Source: Clostridiales bacterium (GTDB lineage Bacteria > Bacillota > Clostridia > SK-Y3). From it: a stretch of DNA of 32,244 nucleotides. A program made the position numbers and the translations under genes. Below, in pieces: positions 1-7,518 of this stretch. Positions within the stretch are counted from its first letter, which is position 1; each line of letters opens with the position of its first letter. The stretch lies in NCBI GenBank assembly GCA_030156665.1, contig JASGMB010000015.1:1-32244 (forward strand), read 5' to 3'. Under the pieces are notes generated by a model. The model was not told the origin of the DNA, searched no databases, and saw only the letters and a program-made list of their open reading frames with translations.

Positions 1-309
1 GCAAGGAGTTACCGAAATAGAAACCCCCACGCCTTCTCGTGTAAATTTTTCTGCTGCTTTCGCCGCTTCAGCCACGCCACCGATACAGGTATCGGCAATG
101 ACGCATTCTACCGGCATTCCATTGGAATGTCTTAAATTTTCCTCTAAAAACTGAGCCGTAGCTTTTGCCATATTCATCGTTTGTGATTCAAGGGATTCTC
201 GTACACCTCCGCGTCGTCCGTCAATGATTGGACGAATACCGATTTTGGGAAGAGAACCATACAATCGGTTTTTTAATCCATTCACATTGCCTTCTTTCAT
301 GTTATCCAT
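1..309 (-). CDS. fucI: L-fucose isomerase, N-terminal 103 residues (cut by window edge)
   Basis: Reading the minus strand from the ATG at 309 gives an open frame that runs off the window. Its residues [20 protein letters not shown], then [18 protein letters not shown] and [19 protein letters not shown], match the first domain of L-fucose isomerase, which interconverts L-fucose and L-fuculose in the cytoplasm. The metal and substrate residues lie further downstream and are not visible. The start is supported by GAGGATG just upstream of the ATG (about 312-320). A LacI-family operator or cre-like palindrome lies about 25 bp upstream. The gene is transcribed in the same direction as the damaged LacI-type regulator at 566-1466, which suggests a fucose-utilisation operon. 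Identification rests on remembered family sequence; confidence is high for the family. Confidence 0.88.
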   Translation of the reverse strand, partial: MDNMKEGNVNGLKNRLYGSLPKIGIRPIIDGRRGGVRESLESQTMNMAKATAQFLEENLRHSNGMPVECVIADTCIGGVAEAAKAAEKFTREGVGVSISVTPC

Positions 310-331
310 TTTACATCCTCCTTTATAATAA

Positions 332-345
332 TGCAATCGTTTACA
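332..345. promoter_or_regulatory. LacI-family operator / cre-like palindrome upstream of fucI
   Basis: TGCAATCGTTTACA is an imperfect palindrome around a central CG, the form recognised by LacI/CcpA-family repressors. It matches the common cre consensus TGWNANCGNTNWCA with one mismatch. A site identical at 11 of 14 positions precedes the adjacent regulator gene (1493-1506). That favours control by the local regulator, but CcpA cannot be excluded. Confidence 0.6.
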
Positions 346-378
346 TAAAAGGTAATATGCTTCTTCTCCTTTTTGCAA

Positions 379-510
379 ATATCAAAATCTTCAATTTTAT
401 TCTTCGAGGCAACCCTCGAAGCTATTTAATAGGTAGATTTTGATGAAACTTTGTACGGCATTCATCTTACCCGCAAGCGGGCAAGTTTTCTGCCGCAGTC
501 GTTATAACGA
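379..510 (+). repeat. Family A two-hairpin repeat, copy 1
   Basis: The outer stem pairs ATCAAAATCT with AGATTTTGAT and encloses an inner hairpin CTTCGAGG/CCTCGAAG. A linker GAAACTTTGTACGGCA follows. The second hairpin has CTTACCCGC pairing with GCGGGCAAG and outer arms CGGCA/TGCCG. The element ends in the palindrome CGTTATAACG. It is almost identical to copy 2 at 7353-7485. It lies between fucI and the regulator pseudogene, antisense to both. Confidence 0.85.
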
Positions 511-565
511 TGCATGTATTGATATAACATCGTCCCCAAAACATCAACGCAGCCTGTAAAAATTC

Positions 566-1508
<943 letters not shown>

Positions 1509-1717
1509 CTATTTATTATATATTCAATATTCATTTAAAAAATCCTTCTTTTTTTGTTAAAAATTTTTATTAAATATATGAAAAATTTTACTTCTAATAA
1601 GTCCTTATTTAATTTTTAACGTTTCCTTTGCTATAATACTAAATTATTTTATCTAATATCCTTTCACAGATATACGCCTGTTTCCATATAATAAAATTGA
1701 GAAAAGAGGTGTTAAGA

Positions 1718-2035
1718 ATGAGAGTCATCCATCATCCAATACTAAATGAAAACCGACAAAATAAGAAAATCACTTTTTACCTAGATGGTGAAGCGATAGA
1801 AGCAATGGAAGGAGATACCATTGCTTCAGCACTTTTGGCAAACGGCAGAAAGGTATGCAGATATACACGAAAAAACAATGAACCCCGTGGTATTTTTTGC
1901 AGTATCGGAAGGTGTAATGACTGCTTGGTAACCGTCAACGGTATACCCAATGTTTGTTCATGTGTTACACCTGTAAAAGATGGAATGAATATCAAGATAC
2001 AAAAAGGAAATGGGGAATGGGAGGCACTCACATGA
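1718..2035 (+). CDS. [2Fe-2S] ferredoxin-like subunit of an amine/imino-acid dehydrogenase complex (HcnA/Fer2_4 type)
   Basis: This is a 105-aa protein starting at ATG 1718 with AAGAGGTG upstream; an upstream in-frame TTG lacks a ribosome site. The pattern Cys61-x4-Cys66-x2-Cys69-x12-Cys82, inside GIFCSIGRCNDCLVTVNGIP, is the plant-type [2Fe-2S] binding site of the Fer2_4 family. The N-terminal half (ITFYLDGEAIEAMEGDTIAS) fits the family's beta-grasp fold. These small proteins form the gamma-like subunit of hydrogen cyanide synthase, opine oxidase and hydroxyproline/proline dehydrogenase complexes, passing electrons between flavins. The stop overlaps the next start (ATGA), so translation is coupled. 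It is the first gene of a five-gene operon. The true substrate cannot be read from this subunit. Confidence 0.85.
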   Translation: MRVIHHPILNENRQNKKITFYLDGEAIEAMEGDTIASALLANGRKVCRYTRKNNEPRGIFCSIGRCNDCLVTVNGIPNVCSCVTPVKDGMNIKIQKGNGEWEALT

Positions 2036-3093
2036 GAAAGGTAAATTTAGTGGTAGTAGGTGCAGGACCGGCCGGCCTATCAGCTTCCATTGAAGCCGCA
2101 AAACATGGCGTTAAAGCACTTGTACTTGATGAAAATCATAAGCCCGGTGGGCAGCTATTTAAACAAATACATAAATTTTTCGGTTCTGAGCAGCAAATGG
2201 CAGGTACAAGAGGTTATGAGATAGGGACAAAACTATTAAATCTTGCAAAAGAATATGGTGTGGAAATCAAATTAAACAACCGTGTGATTGGAATAGATGA
2301 TCATAATACATTAGCCATTATAGACAACCATAAATACTCCGAAATACGAGCGAAGAAAATTATCCTTTGCTGTGGTGCGACTGAAAAACCTTTAGCTTTC
2401 CCCGGATGGACCCTGCCCGGTGTAATGGGCGCCGGAGCAGCACAAACATTGGTAAACATCCATAGAGTGGTACCTGGTGAAAAAATCATCATGGTAGGTT
2501 CCGGTAACGTGGGATTAATTGTTACATATCACCTTCTTCAGGCTGGCGTAAAAGTAAAAGCTATTATTGATGCTTCACATAAAATAACCGGGTATGGCGT
2601 GCACGCAGCTAAAATAAAAAGAGCTGGTATCCCCATTATACTGAGATATACCGTTAATAGGGCAATGGGTACCAACCAGGTGGAAAAGGTTGAATTAATA
2701 CAAGTAGACAAATCTTTTAACAAAATCCCCTGCACCCAGATATCTTTTGATGTTGATACCATATGCCTTGCAGTGGGGCTCTCTCCTTCCACTGAACTAG
2801 CCCGAATGATAGGGTGCAAATTATATTATCATCCAAAACTCGGGGGTTATATCCCCATGGTTAACCAATATATGCAAACCACCATTGAAGATATTTACGC
2901 TGCCGGTGATATGACTGGCATTGAAGAAGCTTCTATCGCTATGGAAGAAGGTCGTCTTGCGGGATTGGCTTGTGCCATTAGTCTCGGGTACATATCTGAT
3001 AATGCACAATCTCAAAAAGCACTGGAAAATATACGGTCTAACTTATCTCAATTAAGAATGGGAAATGGCAAAGGAGGTATTATAAATGGATAA
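2032..3093 (+). CDS. FAD/NAD(P)-binding oxidoreductase subunit (HcnB / proline dehydrogenase alpha-like)
   Basis: This is a 353-aa protein whose start ATG overlaps the preceding stop by 4 nt; a longer in-frame extension into the upstream gene is rejected. The N-terminal dinucleotide fold VVVGAGPAGLSASIEAAKHG (residues 7-26) binds FAD. A second glycine-rich motif, MVGSGNVGL, marks the nested nucleotide-binding domain of the pyridine nucleotide-disulfide oxidoreductase class II fold. The C-terminal IYAAGDMTGIEEASIAMEEG contacts the flavin. CCGATEKPLAFPGWTLPGVMGAGAAQ is typical of the HcnB, sarcosine-oxidase-alpha and proline-dehydrogenase-alpha group. The usual C-terminal BFD domain of this subunit is absent and is instead encoded separately at 3588-3860. 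The protein probably accepts electrons from the DAO-type subunit. The acceptor is not visible. Confidence 0.85.
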   Translation: MRKVNLVVVGAGPAGLSASIEAAKHGVKALVLDENHKPGGQLFKQIHKFFGSEQQMAGTRGYEIGTKLLNLAKEYGVEIKLNNRVIGIDDHNTLAIIDNHKYSEIRAKKIILCCGATEKPLAFPGWTLPGVMGAGAAQTLVNIHRVVPGEKIIMVGSGNVGLIVTYHLLQAGVKVKAIIDASHKITGYGVHAAKIKRAGIPIILRYTVNRAMGTNQVEKVELIQVDKSFNKIPCTQISFDVDTICLAVGLSPSTELARMIGCKLYYHPKLGGYIPMVNQYMQTTIEDIYAAGDMTGIEEASIAMEEGRLAGLACAISLGYISDNAQSQKALENIRSNLSQLRMGNGKGGIING

Positions 3094-3583
3094 AGGCATA
3101 AAATATGATGGTTATCTTTCCGAAAAAGAATTGGCTGGTGCACCGGGTGTACCCTCTATTGACCAATTGAATGTAAAACCGCTTGCAGTAATTGAATGTA
3201 TCGAACCTATCCCCTGCAACCCCTGTGAACGAGCTTGCCCCTTTTCCGCTATCACTATCGGAGATTCTATCTGGAACCTTCCTGTCCTAGATGCCAATAA
3301 ATGCAAAGGTTGTGGGGCATGTATTCCGTCCTGTCCGGGGCTAGCAATATTTGTGGTGGATATGAATTATTCCTCTACCTCTGCCCTAGTGAAAATACCC
3401 TATGAATATTTTCCTCTACCTAAAGAAGGAATGGAAGTAGATTGTCTTAATAGAAAAGGCGAAGCTGTTACCAAAGGCAGGATACATTCGGTAAAAACAA
3501 CAGCTACCTTTGATAAAACGTACATCATCGGTATTGAAGTGAATAAAAAATTTGCAATGGAAGTGCGTAATATAAGGATGTGA
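3086..3583 (+). CDS. Ferredoxin-type protein with two [4Fe-4S] clusters, dehydrogenase complex subunit
   Basis: This 165-aa protein overlaps the previous gene by 8 nt and has an AAGGAGG site at 3071-3077. Eight cysteines fall in two sets: Cys38, 44, 47 and 51 (CNPCERACPFSAI), and Cys73, 76, 79 and 83 (CKGCGACIPSCPG), each ending in Cys-Pro. They are expected to hold two cubane clusters. Residues after about 95 form a conserved all-beta tail without cysteines. It is probably the electron wire joining the flavin subunits to an external acceptor such as ferredoxin or the quinone pool. Such a subunit is found in archaeal/clostridial multi-subunit proline dehydrogenases but not in the simple HcnABC enzyme. 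That comparison is family knowledge; the actual electron route is inference. Confidence 0.82.
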   Translation: MDKGIKYDGYLSEKELAGAPGVPSIDQLNVKPLAVIECIEPIPCNPCERACPFSAITIGDSIWNLPVLDANKCKGCGACIPSCPGLAIFVVDMNYSSTSALVKIPYEYFPLPKEGMEVDCLNRKGEAVTKGRIHSVKTTATFDKTYIIGIEVNKKFAMEVRNIRM

Positions 3584-3587
3584 CAAA

Positions 3588-3860
3588 ATGAAAGAAGATT
3601 ATGTAGTATGTAGATGTGAAGAAATCACACTGCAAGAAATAAAATCTGCTATCAAACAGGGTGCTATCACATTGGATGAAATTAAAAAATATACTCGGGC
3701 AGGTATGGGATTATGCCAGGGCCGCATCTGCAGTACGATAATTATTGAAATTCTAAAAGAACACGGTTATCTCCCTCAGTATTCTGCTCCTCCTCACAGC
3801 CGTATCCCTGTACGCCCTGTAAAAATCTGGGAATATATCGGAGAGGACCAAGATGTATAA
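3588..3860 (+). CDS. BFD-like [2Fe-2S]-binding small protein, dehydrogenase complex subunit
   Basis: This 90-aa protein starts 4 nt after the preceding stop; its ribosome site AAGGATG lies in the end of that gene. Cys8-x-Cys10 (VVCRCEEIT) and Cys43-x4-Cys48 (GLCQGRICST) are the four ligands of the bacterioferritin-associated-ferredoxin-like [2Fe-2S] domain. The helical segment LDEIKKYTRAGMGLCQGRIC is characteristic. In HcnB-type proteins this domain is usually fused to the end of the FAD/NAD subunit, whereas here it is a free-standing gene. The last 8 nt overlap the next start, so the two are probably translationally coupled. Confidence 0.83.
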   Translation: MKEDYVVCRCEEITLQEIKSAIKQGAITLDEIKKYTRAGMGLCQGRICSTIIIEILKEHGYLPQYSAPPHSRIPVRPVKIWEYIGEDQDV

Positions 3861-5046
3861 ACGATTTGCTGATGCTATAATTATCGGAGGAGGGGTAACC
3901 GGTACAGCAATTACCTATTACTTATCAAAAACTGGCATTCAGCCTATACTCATAGAAGAAAGCAATCTGAACGCAGGTGCATCCGGCGCCTGTGATGAAG
4001 GTATTGTGCTACAATCTAAGCATACGGGCATTATGCTGGATATGGTACTAAAAAGTGCTAAGCTTTATAAAACTCTTGAAGACGAACTAAACTATCCGAT
4101 CGGCTATCGAAATGTTGGCGGAATGATTATCATCAATGAAGAAAAATACATCCCTGTCATAGAAACTTTTATAAAAAAACAGCAGCAACAAGGACTAAAT
4201 ATACATATGTTGCATCCATCCGATATCCATAAACAACAACCGGGATTAAGCAAAAAAGTAGTTGCCAGTGCCTTTAGCAAAGACGACTGCAATGTATATC
4301 CCTTCAAACTTACACTAGGATATGTAGAGGCAGCCAAAAGACTGGGTGCCAAAGTACTGCTCCATAATCGTGTTAACAATATTACGATAAATAAAAATAC
4401 TTTAGGTGATAAAAGAAGGGAGTTACGTATTACTACTAATGAACACGAAATCCTTACGCCTATTGTGGTAGACGCCACCGGATGCGGCTCACGGCAAATT
4501 GGGAAAATGCTCGGACTGGAAATACCTGTTTTCCCATCCAGGGGGCAAATTGTAATAACAGAACAAATTCCGCCGTTAATCAAGCATCAAATAATGGATG
4601 CAAAGTTTATTGTAGCAAAACACAAACCTCAATTAGTAGAAAAAAATAATGCTCTTTCCAATTTAAATGTCGGCTTAACCATAGGTCAAGCCGAAACCGG
4701 AAATACACTTATCGGTGGATGTAGAGAACAAGTAGGTTATAATACCAGTACCTCCTTTTCAACAATAAGGGAAATTGTAAAAAATGCTGCTGATTTTTTC
4801 CCTTTTATGAAAGATGTCAGCATCATCAGATCTTTTGCAGGACTACGCCCCACTACACCCGATAACCTTCCTATACTGAGTCAGACACCGATACCGAGAT
4901 TTTATATAGCCTCCGGACTGGGTGGAGACGGTTTAAGTCTTTCACCGATTGTAGGTAAAATTATGGCTGACCTTATCATGAAAGGTAATTGCAATATTGT
5001 AGATATAAGCCAACTAAGCTTAGATAGATTTTTTAATATCGGTTAA
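3853..5046 (+). CDS. FAD-dependent amino/imino-acid oxidoreductase, DAO family (HcnC/glycine oxidase-like)
   Basis: This is a 397-aa, full-length DAO-family flavoprotein. The N-terminal Rossmann motif is AIIIGGGVTGTAITYYLSKTG, followed by an acidic residue at the end of the second strand (LIEES). The C-terminal signature RPTTPDNLPILSQ then YIASGLGGDGLSLSPIVG matches D-amino-acid dehydrogenase, glycine/sarcosine oxidase and proline dehydrogenase beta. This is the likely catalytic subunit oxidising a C-N bond. Candidate substrates are sarcosine, D-proline/hydroxyproline, L-proline or an opine, and the sequence alone does not choose among them. It is the last gene of the operon. Its TAA stop lies inside a short dispersed repeat (GTTAACAGTTCACGG). 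No clear terminator follows. Confidence 0.85.
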   Translation: MYKRFADAIIIGGGVTGTAITYYLSKTGIQPILIEESNLNAGASGACDEGIVLQSKHTGIMLDMVLKSAKLYKTLEDELNYPIGYRNVGGMIIINEEKYIPVIETFIKKQQQQGLNIHMLHPSDIHKQQPGLSKKVVASAFSKDDCNVYPFKLTLGYVEAAKRLGAKVLLHNRVNNITINKNTLGDKRRELRITTNEHEILTPIVVDATGCGSRQIGKMLGLEIPVFPSRGQIVITEQIPPLIKHQIMDAKFIVAKHKPQLVEKNNALSNLNVGLTIGQAETGNTLIGGCREQVGYNTSTSFSTIREIVKNAADFFPFMKDVSIIRSFAGLRPTTPDNLPILSQTPIPRFYIASGLGGDGLSLSPIVGKIMADLIMKGNCNIVDISQLSLDRFFNIG

Positions 5047-5066
5047 CAGTTCACGGTTCACAGATT
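5044..5066 (+). repeat. Short dispersed repeat (family E, GTTAACAGTTCAC type)
   Basis: GTTAACAGTTCACGGTTCAC begins at the stop codon of the DAO gene. Related sequences occur at 20724-20738, at 24658-24743 (twice, as opposing arms) and, reverse-complemented, at 27078-27094. All are intergenic. No function is visible. Confidence 0.55.
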
Positions 5067-5156
5067 TTATTTGAGATGGGGACATGCGACAGGAGACAGT
5101 TCTTGCTTGTCGCAGTCTTTTGTCGCAACCAAGAACAATGAATCGTTAATAAGTAG

Positions 5157-5198
5157 GCGTATATTTTTTATTTGAAAAATATTATAGAAATAACGTTT
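5157..5198 (+). repeat. Dispersed 41-bp repeat (family C), copy 1
   Basis: The segment beginning GGCGTATATTTTTTATTTGA and ending ATAACGTT recurs at 27944-27984 with only a few differences and in the same orientation. Immediately downstream (about 5213-5236) is another short motif, GCATTCTGCATTCTCAATTC (family D), also found at 28705-28732 and 31287-31347. Together with the family E motif, these repeats occupy most of the gap between 5047 and 5324. Confidence 0.6.
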
Positions 5199-5324
5199 CA
5201 AACATGTAATTTTGCATTCTGCATTCTCAATTCAAATGGCTGTATACTATTTTTATGTATTACACTGTCTATATTTGTAAATAATATGATTCGATGATAT
5301 TAAATATTTAAAGGAGTTGAGTCA

Positions 5325-5678
5325 ATGATTCATTTTATTATAAAACTCATTGTCTGTCCCACTGTCGTATATTTATCAGATCTACTATTTCGCAGTGTAG
5401 AATTCTCAACATCTGGACAAATCCTTCTGGTAGGATGGACGCTGTCTATCGCAGCATATATAGCGGATGTAGCTTTACTAGAGAGATATGGCAATATCCT
5501 GCAAACCATTATAGATTTTGTGGTAGCCATTTCAATTATTATGATTTATCAGTATTTTCTTCCTGCTGCAGTGGTTACCTTTAGCGGGGCTCTCATCACT
5601 GCATTATTATTAGCAGTCACAGAATATGCCGCCCATGTATGGCTACTGCAAAGAAAAAAGAATTATACCAAATCTTAA
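5325..5678 (+). CDS. DUF2512 (YndM-like) small integral membrane protein
   Basis: This 117-aa protein has AAGGAG about 9 nt before its ATG. It contains four hydrophobic segments (approximately residues 2-20, 30-50, 60-80 and 85-108), ends in a short basic tail, and has no obvious catalytic residues. The pattern FIIKLIVCPTVVYLSDLLF near the start and TGQ-like/ADVALL segments resemble DUF2512, a family known from spore-forming Firmicutes with no established function. A good terminator follows directly, so it is probably monocistronic. Confidence 0.65.
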   Translation: MIHFIIKLIVCPTVVYLSDLLFRSVEFSTSGQILLVGWTLSIAAYIADVALLERYGNILQTIIDFVVAISIIMIYQYFLPAAVVTFSGALITALLLAVTEYAAHVWLLQRKKNYTKS

Positions 5679-5707
5679 TAATAAATGAAATAAATCATGG
5701 TATGCTA

Positions 5708-5750
5708 AAACCCTATGTAAATTTCTTTCTTTGCATAGGGTTTTTATTTT
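5708..5750 (+). terminator. Rho-independent terminator after the DUF2512 gene
   Basis: AAACCCTATG pairs with CATAGGGTTT across a loop of about 16 nt and is followed by TTTATTTT. It lies 30 nt after the stop at 5678. Confidence 0.85.
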
Positions 5751-5775
5751 GAACAGTAAATATTTTAACGATATA

Positions 5776-5804
5776 TTGTAATTTTTTTTAAAACAAACTA
5801 TAAT
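5776..5804 (+). promoter_or_regulatory. Sigma-A-type promoter for the EamA transporter gene
   Basis: The -35 element TTGTAA (5776-5781) and the -10 element TATAAT (5799-5804) are separated by exactly 17 bp. They lie about 65 bp upstream of the ATG at 5870. Confidence 0.65.
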
Positions 5805-5869
5805 ATACATATTACGTAAAAATTATCAGGCAAAACAATATGATTATTGATATAAAGTAGAGGAACTTC

Positions 5870-6769
5870 ATGCAAGCACCAGTTTTGAAATATAAAAATG
5901 TTATTACCATTATTACAACAAATAAAAAATTATTAGGGAACACTTTAATATTTATATCTGCTATTTTAATGGCGTTGGTAGGTGTATTTGTAAAACACCT
6001 ATCAGGACAAATCCCAGCTTCCTATATTACCTTTGGAAGATTTTTCGTAGGTTTTATGTATATATACATAGGCCGAAAATTTGGGAAGATTGATAAAACC
6101 GAAAATAACAGAAAAAATTTATTAATCTTTGCATTTTTTGGTGCAATAGCTGCCACTTCTTTCTTCCTGGCCATTTCTACTGATACGCTGGGTAGAGCTA
6201 CACTGCTTAATAGTTTGCAGCCTATTTTCAGCGCTATCTTCGCTATGGTTTTATTTAAAGAAAAAACACCCAAGCTTGTATGGTTATTTACCGGTATATC
6301 CTTCATAGGAGTATACCTTGTAACCTCACCGGATTTTTCAAATATCAATATTGGCATGGTATATGGGTTGATTGCAGGTATAGTAGCAGGGTTGGCAATC
6401 ATGTATATGAACATTGCCAGACAAACAGAATCTGCTTCCGCTACTTTTTATTATTTTTGTAAAATCGGTATGATTTTTACTTTTATATTGTGCTTAAAAA
6501 CACCTATGCTTCCGCCGGCATCTGCATATTTATATTTATTCATTATGGGAATGATCGGTACCTTATCACAACTATTAATAACCTATGCCTATAAATATAC
6601 CACACCGACCGAAGGTGGCATCGTATTTATGTCTCAAATATTCTTTGCCATGCTGTTAGGATATGCTATCTTCGGTGAAACGCTTTCATTTGAAGGGATC
6701 ATCGGAGCAATTATGATATTATTATCAGGTGCGTTTGTCACATGGCTCAGAAGAAAACCATCAGTCTAA
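5870..6769 (+). CDS. EamA/DMT-family membrane transporter (drug/metabolite transporter)
   Basis: This 299-aa, strongly hydrophobic protein has about ten membrane segments arranged as two EamA repeats (residues about 22-150 and 160-292), the usual size and layout for the family. ITFGRFFVGF in the first repeat and LNSLQPIFSAIFAMVLFKEK at the end of the first half are typical; the second half has the matching TPTEGGIVFMSQIFFAMLLG and FGETLSFEGIIGA. Such proteins export or import amino acids, nucleotides or drugs in the cytoplasmic membrane, and the substrate is not predictable here. GAGGA lies 5-6 nt before the ATG and a good promoter lies upstream. Confidence 0.85.
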   Translation: MQAPVLKYKNVITIITTNKKLLGNTLIFISAILMALVGVFVKHLSGQIPASYITFGRFFVGFMYIYIGRKFGKIDKTENNRKNLLIFAFFGAIAATSFFLAISTDTLGRATLLNSLQPIFSAIFAMVLFKEKTPKLVWLFTGISFIGVYLVTSPDFSNINIGMVYGLIAGIVAGLAIMYMNIARQTESASATFYYFCKIGMIFTFILCLKTPMLPPASAYLYLFIMGMIGTLSQLLITYAYKYTTPTEGGIVFMSQIFFAMLLGYAIFGETLSFEGIIGAIMILLSGAFVTWLRRKPSV

Positions 6770-6799
6770 ATATTTAGAAGTGCAATGTCGCAGAAATGA

Positions 6800-6834
6800 C
6801 AAAAATAGCCCCTCATGCAGGTATACATGAGGGG
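6800..6834 (-). terminator. Terminator for the minus-strand 36-aa gene
   Basis: CCCCTCATG pairs with CATGAGGGG (6809-6834). Read on the minus strand, the hairpin is followed by CTATTTTTGTC, about 70 nt after the stop of the small gene at 6902. The plus-strand side has no T-run. Confidence 0.75.
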
Positions 6835-6901
6835 AGAATGCCACAAGATGATTATTCTTTGACAGTAGGATAAACACCGCTTGCACTTTATTTTTTATTT
6901 A

Positions 6902-7012
6902 TTAGCAGCCCCACCAGCCACCACAGAAGAATAACAAGAATATGAACAGTATAATGATAATCCAAATCCATATATCACTGCCATAGCAGCCTTGAACATT
7001 TGTATCAGCCAT
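6902..7012 (-). CDS. 36-aa hydrophobic peptide with a Gly/Trp/Cys-rich end (YjcZ-like)
   Basis: The minus-strand ATG at 7012 is preceded by a strong AAAGGGGGG site and opens a 36-codon frame. A polar head MADTNVQGCYGSD is followed by one membrane helix (WIWIIIILFIFLLFF) and the tail CGGWWGC. This layout (Cys/Gly head, single helix, Gly/Trp-rich end) resembles small sporulation-associated YjcZ-family peptides of Firmicutes, but a family assignment cannot be proved by eye. A terminator follows at 6800-6834, so the gene is an independent unit convergent with the EamA gene. Strong translation signals plus a terminator make it likely to be real. Confidence 0.72.
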   Translation of the reverse strand: MADTNVQGCYGSDIWIWIIIILFIFLLFFCGGWWGC

Positions 7013-7352
7013 ACTACAACCCCCCTTTAATATGAATTGCTTTTATACAATACTATACTATGCTTTGAATATATAAAAGGTTAATATTTTTACTCGTTTT
7101 TTATCCCAGATATTATTCTCTCTTGCTTATCCTTAAAATTCTAATCTACCTATTTAAAATCCTGTGAAACATATATTCATTTACTATCGCATATTTCACA
7201 TATTTTTGCGCTACATGTAGTATGCCCTATAAAAGTTTGATAATTTACCTTCTATTTAATTAAAATCGGTCATAAAATAAGATTAAGATGGATGTTATTT
7301 GCTAACTTTTCTTATAGTGTTTATTTAAAACTTTATCTCTGGCACTATCTAA
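7013..7352. other. Gene-free AT-rich stretch
   Basis: About 340 bp between the 36-aa gene and family A copy 2. It should hold the minus-strand promoter of the small gene, but no unambiguous -35/-10 pair stands out. No ORF with a ribosome site was seen. Confidence 0.5.
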
Positions 7353-7485
7353 ATATCAAAATCTTCAATTTTATTCTTCGAGGCAAGCCTCGAAGTTATT
7401 TAATTAGGTAGATTTTGATGAAACTTTGTGCGGCATCCATCTTACCCGCAAGCGGGCAAGTTTTCTGCCGCAGTCGTTATAACGA
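7353..7485 (+). repeat. Family A two-hairpin repeat, copy 2
   Basis: Its outer stem is ATCAAAATCT/AGATTTTGAT and its inner stem CTTCGAGGC/GCCTCGAAG is a perfect 9 bp. In the second hairpin CTTACCCGC pairs with GCGGGCAAG and GCGGCA with TGCCGC. It ends in CGTTATAACG. It is the best-preserved copy and differs from copy 1 by only a few bases across 132. It ends 33 bp before the antiporter gene. Confidence 0.88.
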
Positions 7486-7518
7486 AATAAAATATACATT
7501 GATGAAAGAGGGATGAAT

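Noticed and set aside
1954-2031. Longer N-terminus for the FAD/NAD subunit
   Set aside because: The extension overlaps the upstream [2Fe-2S] gene in another frame, while the ATG at 2032 begins exactly at the dinucleotide fold.
5085-5137. Terminator after the dehydrogenase operon
   Set aside because: TGCGAC/GTCGCA and GTTCTTG/CAAGAAC can pair but no T-run follows; probably another dispersed repeat.
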